Shown piece by piece: positions 59,394 to 64,000 of a stretch of DNA of 64,000 bases. Source of the DNA: CAWDMN01 sp963803155 (GTDB lineage: Bacteria > Acidobacteriota > Terriglobia > Versatilivoradales > Versatilivoraceae). A model generated the notes under the pieces. That model was not told where the DNA came from and did no database searches. It was given only the letters and a program-made list of their open reading frames with translations. The position numbers were made by a program, and so were the translations under genes. The stretch lies in the NCBI GenBank assembly GCA_963803155.1, contig CAWDMN010000034.1, forward strand, positions 124,001 through 188,000, written 5' to 3'. Each line of letters begins with the position of its first letter. The first letter of the stretch is position 1.

Positions 59394-59981
59394 ATGAAAA
59401 AATTGCTCGTTGTTTTGGCTGTGATTGTAGTTGTCGCTCTCATCGTTTTGTTGATGGTAGGTGGGTGGTTTATCAAGGCCCGCAATCAGATGGTGACGGA
59501 GCGGGAGAGCATGCGTGGGGCCTGGGCTCAGGTGGATAATGTGATTCAGCGCCGGGCCGATTTGATCCCCAACCTGGTGAACACCGTAAAGGGGTATGCT
59601 TCCCATGAGCAAAAGGTATTTGACGATATTGCTTCCGCCCGCGCCCAACTGGCGGGCGCCCGCGGGAATCCCTCCGCCACTATTACCGCCAATACTCAAC
59701 TGGAAGGGGCGCTCAGCCGTTTGTTGATGGTGGTTGAAAATTATCCCAACCTTAAAGCCGATCAACAGTTCCTCCGGTTGCAGGATGAGCTAGCGGGCAC
59801 GGAAAACCGGATTGCCGTCGAGCGGCGCCGCTACAATGAGGTGGTGCAAAAATACAACACGATGATTCAAGTCTTCCCGAACAGTTTGGTGGCTTCCATG
59901 TCCGGATTCCAGAGAGAAGACGCATATTTCAAGGCAGAAGGGGCGGCCCGGGAAGTGCCAAAGGTGGATTTTTCCAAATAA
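59394..59981 (+). CDS. lemA: LemA family protein
   Basis: A membrane-anchored helical protein of the LemA family (role unclear). It has an N-terminal transmembrane anchor (about residues 3-25) and the conserved RNQMVTERESMRGAWAQVDN followed by QRRADLIPNLVNTVKGYASH. The C-terminal half ends with NRIAVERRRYNEVVQKYNTM and PNSLVASMSGFQ. It is 195 aa, standard. The ATG at 59394 has GGGAG 9 bases upstream; the TTG at 59388 is less likely. It lies downstream of the TPM gene, a common pairing. Confidence 0.95.
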   Translation: MKKLLVVLAVIVVVALIVLLMVGGWFIKARNQMVTERESMRGAWAQVDNVIQRRADLIPNLVNTVKGYASHEQKVFDDIASARAQLAGARGNPSATITANTQLEGALSRLLMVVENYPNLKADQQFLRLQDELAGTENRIAVERRRYNEVVQKYNTMIQVFPNSLVASMSGFQREDAYFKAEGAAREVPKVDFSK

Positions 59982-60043
59982 GCTTTGGCCGCTGTTTTCC
60001 ATAATGACTTGGAATGATGCCGAGCTGAACCAAATGGAATCAC

Positions 60044-60149
60044 GATGAAGGGATGAGGGATGAAGGATGAAGGATGAGGGATGAAGGATGAGGGATGAAG
60101 GATGAGGGATGAAGGATGAAGGATGAAGGATGAAGGATGAAGGATGAAG
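60044..60149 (+). repeat. Second GATGAAG/GATGAGG heptamer array
   Basis: One unit at 60044-60050, a 1-base slip, then 14 perfect units (60052-60149) of GATGAAG or GATGAGG. It lies between the convergent lemA and amidase genes, ending 15 bp before the amidase stop codon. Same word and strand as the array at 4684-4900. Confidence 0.95.
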
Positions 60150-60164
60150 GACCCGAACCGCAGT

Positions 60165-62465
60165 TTAATTTCCGCTTTCGTTGAGGTTGCGCGCGGTCTT
60201 GATTCCACTCAAAGTTTGGGAGTAGTTGTTTATTCCAGACAGGAGGGCTTCAGCAATTTTTTGACGGTAGCTGGTGGAGCGGAGTAGTTTTTCGTCGGCG
60301 GGATTGCTGACAAAGGATACTTCTGACAGGATTGAAGGCATATTCGCGCCAATCAGCACAATGAATGGCGCCTGTTTGACTCCGCGGTTTCGGGCCTGCG
60401 GCAGGGATTTTAGCAGAGTGCTGCTCATGGCTTTCTGGATAGTTTGAGCAAACTCCTTTGATTCCTCCACTTTTTCTTTCAGGGCAATCTTCTGAATCAA
60501 ATCCTGCAATTCGAAGATGGTCTTTTGTGAAGTAGCGTTTTCTCGCGCAGCCACTTCTTCCACATCCGCCGAAGTGGCAAAATTCAGGAAAAAAGTTTCA
60601 ACGCCCCGGACCTTTTTGTTATGGCTCGAATTAGCATGGATGGAAATAAAAAGGTCCGCCTGATGCTGATTCGCAATCTCTGTGCGGTTTTCCAGAGGAA
60701 TGAAAGTGTCATTCTCTCGGGTTAATACTACCTCACCCCCGATCTTCTCCTCGATGAGCTTCTTTAATTTCTTGGCAATATCGAGAACCAAATCTTTTTC
60801 GCGCAATCCTGAGGGTCCAATCGTCCCCGTATCGTGACCGCCGTGCCCAGGATCAATCACAATTTTGCCGATTTTCAATCCAAGCGTTCGGATTAATGAG
60901 CGTGTCCCGTCGCTCTTGGGGCTGGAGACATGTGAGTTTTCAGCAATCAACTCATCGGAAGACTGACTCTTGCGCGGGGCTTCGGTGGGGGCAGTCTTGC
61001 GGGGGGCATTAGATGGTTTTCCCCCGAGTGGAGCCATTTCAGAGGCCTCCTGAGGAAAGGAAGAGGGAGCCGATTTTTCGTTTTGAGAGGCAGTTTTTGG
61101 AACAGAATCCTCTTTTTTACTGGGACTCGTGCCGTGACCGCCATTTCCTCGACTGGGAGTATCTGTCTTGATGTCGGCTGGGGTAACCGCTTTTTCTCGT
61201 CCGTCTTCAGGAGCCGAGGACTTCTTTTCCACAACCTCAGCTTTTGCCAGATTGTTTTCGCCTATTGAATCGGAAGGGACTTGGCTTTTGACGATCATCG
61301 GGCCCAAGTTCTCTTTTTCATCGGGAAGGGATTTGCCCCGGCGGGACGAAATGTTCCGAGTATTCGACTGAGCGGCATTCTCCTTCAATTCGCCTTGGAC
61401 ATCAATCAAGATGCGAAATGGTTTTTGGAGCGTGGACACTCTATAGCCTTCTATTTTTTCTCCCTCCAAGACTATGCGAGTGCTATTGTTTGACTGGTTT
61501 CTTCCCCGGATTTTTTTCAAATGCCCATGGATTAATTCGAAAACCTGCTTGTCCAGTGCGGGGGCAAGCTGGGAACCGGCAAGGTCGATATAAACCCGGT
61601 CCGGATTCTCAGTAGTTCCCACCGAATATGAGGCTTCTCCGGACAAGATGACGACGACTCTCGTATAGTTCGGCGTGCTCCAATAACGAATATCCTGGAT
61701 CAGCATGGAGCCTTCGGTTTTGGCGGTGGGGCTAGAGGCTTTTTTCCCTTCCGGGCTGGATGACTCCACGGGAAAGGCGGTATTTGAATCAAGATTGGAC
61801 TTGGTTTTATTGGGAGGAATCTGTTTTGCCATTTCACTTCCGACCATTGCTGATTCGCTCCCGGATTTGACGTTGTTCTTTGGAGATTGTTTCATCTCAG
61901 TCTTTAGATCTCTTAGGCGAGCTTTGGCTTGGCGTGCATAAGGAGATTGGGGATATTTTTTCAACAAATCGGCGTAAGCCTCTTGTGCCGCGGGCAGGTC
62001 GTGGAGATTTTTCCGCAGGATTTCCGCCGCGGCAAATGCGGCCCTGGCACGCAAGGGACTACCTGGATACTCCTTCCTCAAAAGAGCACAGGTTTTGATT
62101 GCCGAAGAAAAATAAATATCATCCTTCAAATCCCGCGCCATGGACTGGTAGACTTCCACAATTGCGTACATGGAATCATCCGCCTTGGAAGAGGCGGGGG
62201 AAGTCCAGTAGACCGATCGGAATTCATTGATGACTTTCAGATATTCCTTGGCAGTCCTCAGACGAGCCGGCTTGGCCTCAAGGATTGTGCGCAGCCGCAC
62301 TGCCTTTTCAAAATACTCCAGAGCAGTTTGCCTGGAGGCAGAAACCGCAGGGCAGAAACTATCGAAAAAAAACAGAGATGAGAAGATTGAAGCGAGAAGG
62401 AAAGACAAAAAAAGAAAAAAGAGCCTCATCCGCTTCCCGGATCGTCCGGCGGTGAGCCTCTTCAT
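60165..62465 (-). CDS. N-acetylmuramoyl-L-alanine amidase with TPR and AMIN domains
   Basis: A 766-aa periplasmic peptidoglycan hydrolase. It has a signal peptide (about residues 1-43, ending CPAVSAS), TPR-like repeats (about 48-190: YPGSPLRARAAFAAAEILRK, YPQSPYARQAKARLRDLKTE), an AMIN domain (about 240-355, IRYWSTPNYTRVVVILSGEA), a long Ser/Pro/Lys linker, and the Amidase_3 domain (about 535-760). Zinc/catalytic residues: His in VIDPGHGGHDTG, Glu in FIPLENRTEIAN, His in LFISIHANSS, Glu in SILSEVSFVSN. The ATG at 62465 follows GGGGA; an in-frame ATG at 62486 is possible. Related to AmiC-type cell-separation enzymes. Confidence 0.93.
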   Translation of the reverse strand: MKRLTAGRSGKRMRLFFLFLSFLLASIFSSLFFFDSFCPAVSASRQTALEYFEKAVRLRTILEAKPARLRTAKEYLKVINEFRSVYWTSPASSKADDSMYAIVEVYQSMARDLKDDIYFSSAIKTCALLRKEYPGSPLRARAAFAAAEILRKNLHDLPAAQEAYADLLKKYPQSPYARQAKARLRDLKTEMKQSPKNNVKSGSESAMVGSEMAKQIPPNKTKSNLDSNTAFPVESSSPEGKKASSPTAKTEGSMLIQDIRYWSTPNYTRVVVILSGEASYSVGTTENPDRVYIDLAGSQLAPALDKQVFELIHGHLKKIRGRNQSNNSTRIVLEGEKIEGYRVSTLQKPFRILIDVQGELKENAAQSNTRNISSRRGKSLPDEKENLGPMIVKSQVPSDSIGENNLAKAEVVEKKSSAPEDGREKAVTPADIKTDTPSRGNGGHGTSPSKKEDSVPKTASQNEKSAPSSFPQEASEMAPLGGKPSNAPRKTAPTEAPRKSQSSDELIAENSHVSSPKSDGTRSLIRTLGLKIGKIVIDPGHGGHDTGTIGPSGLREKDLVLDIAKKLKKLIEEKIGGEVVLTRENDTFIPLENRTEIANQHQADLFISIHANSSHNKKVRGVETFFLNFATSADVEEVAARENATSQKTIFELQDLIQKIALKEKVEESKEFAQTIQKAMSSTLLKSLPQARNRGVKQAPFIVLIGANMPSILSEVSFVSNPADEKLLRSTSYRQKIAEALLSGINNYSQTLSGIKTARNLNESGN

Positions 62466-62521
62466 GTGTTTGTTATCCCCGGTCATTGGGCTGCTGGGGG
62501 AAAGGAGAAATCATCATGCGC

Positions 62522-63217
62522 TCAAAAGGAATTTTCCACATTGGTATATACTACCCGCCCTGAAGAGTCCATATACCGCATGATGCTCTTTTCCGATTCA
62601 TTTTGGGCCGTCTCCACTGTTCCTTTCTTATTATACTTGGGTTGATACATTCTGGTTATTTTTCTGACGTAGCTTTGAGTTTCCGCGATGGGGGGAATGC
62701 CACCATGCTTAAGAACGGCATTCTCTCCCGCATTATAGGCCGCCAGAATATTCGACAGATTATCTGGAAACATGTCAGAGAGGAATTTTAAATATTTAAC
62801 CCCACCCTCGATATTTTGTTTGGCATCGTAGACATTTTTCACGCCAAACCGTCTAGCAGTCCCCGGGATGAGCTGCATCAAGCCCTGCGCCCCTTTGTAG
62901 GAGACTGCAAGGGGGTTGTAATTCGATTCCACTTTGGCCACGGCCTTTACCAGATCGGGATCGACACCATGCTGTTCTGAAATTTGGCTGATCAATTTTT
63001 CGATGTGAGGAGGCGGTGAGCCGGCGGTATTTTTCCCGGAAGCTGTACCTGCCTTAAGAATGATCTCGTCCTGAACGATGGGGGCATCCATGTTGGTATA
63101 AAGAAGTCTTCCATCCGGCCCAGTAGTCAACATGATCTGCTGGCCCAATGCAGAGGAGAGCATTAGGGTCGAGAAGATCGGAATAAAGAGAGCAATCTGT
63201 TTATAGTGAAAGCGCAA
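62522..63217 (-). CDS. Lytic transglycosylase (SLT domain)
   Basis: A 231-aa exported muramidase that cleaves glycan strands. It has a signal peptide (about residues 1-25, ending MLSSALG), a short beta segment with a DUF4124-like LYTNMD motif, then the SLT domain: catalytic Glu in AVAKVESNYNPLAVSYKGAQ (near 100), GLMQLIPGTARRFGV and ILAAYNAGENAVLKHGGIPP. The C-terminus repeats VVYTNVENSF, echoing LLYTNMD near the N-terminus. The TTG at 63217 is preferred because GGGAGG lies about 10 bases upstream; a TTG at 63235 is upstream of that site. It precedes the amidase on the same strand. Confidence 0.92.
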   Translation of the reverse strand: MRFHYKQIALFIPIFSTLMLSSALGQQIMLTTGPDGRLLYTNMDAPIVQDEIILKAGTASGKNTAGSPPPHIEKLISQISEQHGVDPDLVKAVAKVESNYNPLAVSYKGAQGLMQLIPGTARRFGVKNVYDAKQNIEGGVKYLKFLSDMFPDNLSNILAAYNAGENAVLKHGGIPPIAETQSYVRKITRMYQPKYNKKGTVETAQNESEKSIMRYMDSSGRVVYTNVENSF

Positions 63218-63235
63218 GCGACAAATACCTCCCAA

Positions 63236-63807
63236 AGCTGATCAAGGGTAACAAGAAATAGAAGATGGCACAATCGAAATCCAGGCCCGGCCACTGATTT
63301 CCAGCCTATAAAAATAGACGATTTAAACTTCCCAAAAGTCTAATTAAGCCAAATGAATTTTCAAATTTCCATTTATGAATTGGCATCGATTTATAGGCGC
63401 ACTTTACATCGCTAGCTGGACTATGGTCTGCCAGCGGAGATTTAACCTTATTGAATTAATGTTACTCCCGACTACCGCCGAGCAGTATAGGAATTAGCCC
63501 GTGGCGCGCAGTGTGTTGTGCCGAGCATCACAGGTCTCAAATGGTTTTCCCCTTCAGTCGCCTCCGGAACGGGTGTAGGAGATCATCCCCCCCTATCCTG
63601 CACTCCTTCGGAGTGCGTAAACATTTCAGATTTTATTGGCTTGCGGCAAAGGCGCACCAATCGCGCACTTACCCTCAGCCAATCTCCTTCACTGCTTCGC
63701 GGCACTAAATGTTGAAACTCCAGGAACCTTATCCATCCTGGACGCGCATTGAGTGTGGTCGAGCCTTGCCCATTACTCGTGTAAATCTTCCGCGAGTAAA
63801 ACTCAGA
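63236..63807. other. Gap between alaS and the transglycosylase gene
   Basis: About 570 bp. It contains a perfect hairpin GCACTCC-TTC-GGAGTGC (63600-63616) without a T-run. Several short frames on plus look like shadows of repetitive sequence. No gene is supported. Confidence 0.5.
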
Positions 63808-64000
63808 TTATTTGCCGAGGGCTTTGGAGACAATGTTGACCACGGCTCCCATCGCTTCGGGCAATCGGGAAGGCTCTTTGCCTCCCGCCTCTGCCATATC
63901 GGGCCTTCCGCCTCCGCTGCCACCCACCAATGCTGATATCTCCTTTACCAATTTTCCGGCATGGAGCTTCCTGGTCAGATCCGCGGTAATGGTGGCAACC
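63808..64000 (-). CDS. alaS: Alanyl-tRNA synthetase, C-terminal fragment (runs off the window)
   Basis: The last 64 codons of a minus-strand gene that continues beyond 64000. The translated end reads VATITADLTRKLHAGKLVKE, then ISALVGGSGGGRPDMAEAGG and KEPSRLPEAMGAVVNIVSKA, LGK. This is the DHHA1 domain of AlaRS, whose glycine-rich GG-GGGRPD and AGGK motifs are diagnostic. The stop TAA is at 63808-63810. The catalytic and editing domains lie outside the window. Confidence 0.9.
   Translation of the reverse strand, partial: VATITADLTRKLHAGKLVKEISALVGGSGGGRPDMAEAGGKEPSRLPEAMGAVVNIVSKALGK

Noticed and set aside
63511..63936. Several 65-75 aa plus-strand frames near the window end
   Set aside because: They overlap each other and the antisense of the alaS 3' end, have no ribosome-binding sites, and show no protein-like pattern.

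Overview
The window looks like a chromosomal segment of a Gram-negative (didermic) bacterium, most likely Acidobacteriota or a close neighbour. This is an inference from three things: the housekeeping gene order, a Tad pilus locus ending in a winged-helix AAA ATPase and a TPR/LytR_C lipoprotein, and the DUF362/toroid and GT87-rich surroundings. No rRNA is present to settle it. TTG and GTG starts are frequent. I see no CRISPR array, prophage or plasmid functions.

Layout. (1) 24-6285: a co-directional housekeeping block, pth-rpsF-rpsR-rplI-dnaB-alr-radA. (2) 6286-9647: a repeat-rich gap with REP-like elements and cruciform-forming palindromes, split by an IS1634-type insertion sequence. (3) 9648-24011: PIN/TRAM protein-ispD-gltX-glnS, tRNA-Leu(UAG), tig-clpP-clpX-lon-engB and rho, closed by a strong bidirectional terminator. 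(4) 24118-42015, all minus strand: a Tad (Flp) pilus locus. In transcription order it runs flp, [PAP2 phosphatase gene broken by an IS256 element], FAD oxidoreductase, cpaA, cpaB, cpaC, cpaE, cpaF, tadB, tadC, a 29-aa membrane peptide, a DUF192 protein, a TPR/LytR_C lipoprotein, a wHTH-AAA ATPase and a membrane/coiled-coil protein. (5) 42590-56834: at least seven polytopic GT-C/GT87-like membrane proteins in mixed orientation, with a toroid-DUF362-GT-C operon and a membrane-fused spermidine-synthase-like protein. (6) 57241-64000: TPM-domain protein, nucleotidyltransferase and LemA on plus; a modular cell-wall amidase, a lytic transglycosylase and the 3' end of alaS on minus.

How the genes fit together. 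Blocks 1 and 3 make translation factors, DNA replication/repair factors, protein quality control and transcription termination. Block 4 is an export and assembly machine for a type IVb pilus: prepilin peptidase, outer-membrane secretin, localisation ATPase, motor ATPase and two inner-membrane platform proteins. TadE/TadG minor pilins are not in the window. Block 5 probably transfers sugars from polyprenyl-phosphate donors on the periplasmic side, with unknown products. Block 6 handles the envelope and peptidoglycan.

The most unusual non-genic signal is a set of tandem arrays scattered across the window. They share a 7-bp period but use different words (GATGAAG/GATGAGG, CAACTGA, AGCTATC/AGCTTTC, GACGACT, GAATTNN). 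They fill most Tad intergenic gaps and in several places run into or abut a gene's stop codon. They resemble the heptanucleotide STRR repeats known from filamentous cyanobacteria. Three short genes outside the usual length range (flp, a 29-aa and a 40-aa membrane peptide) were found by reading the sequence directly.
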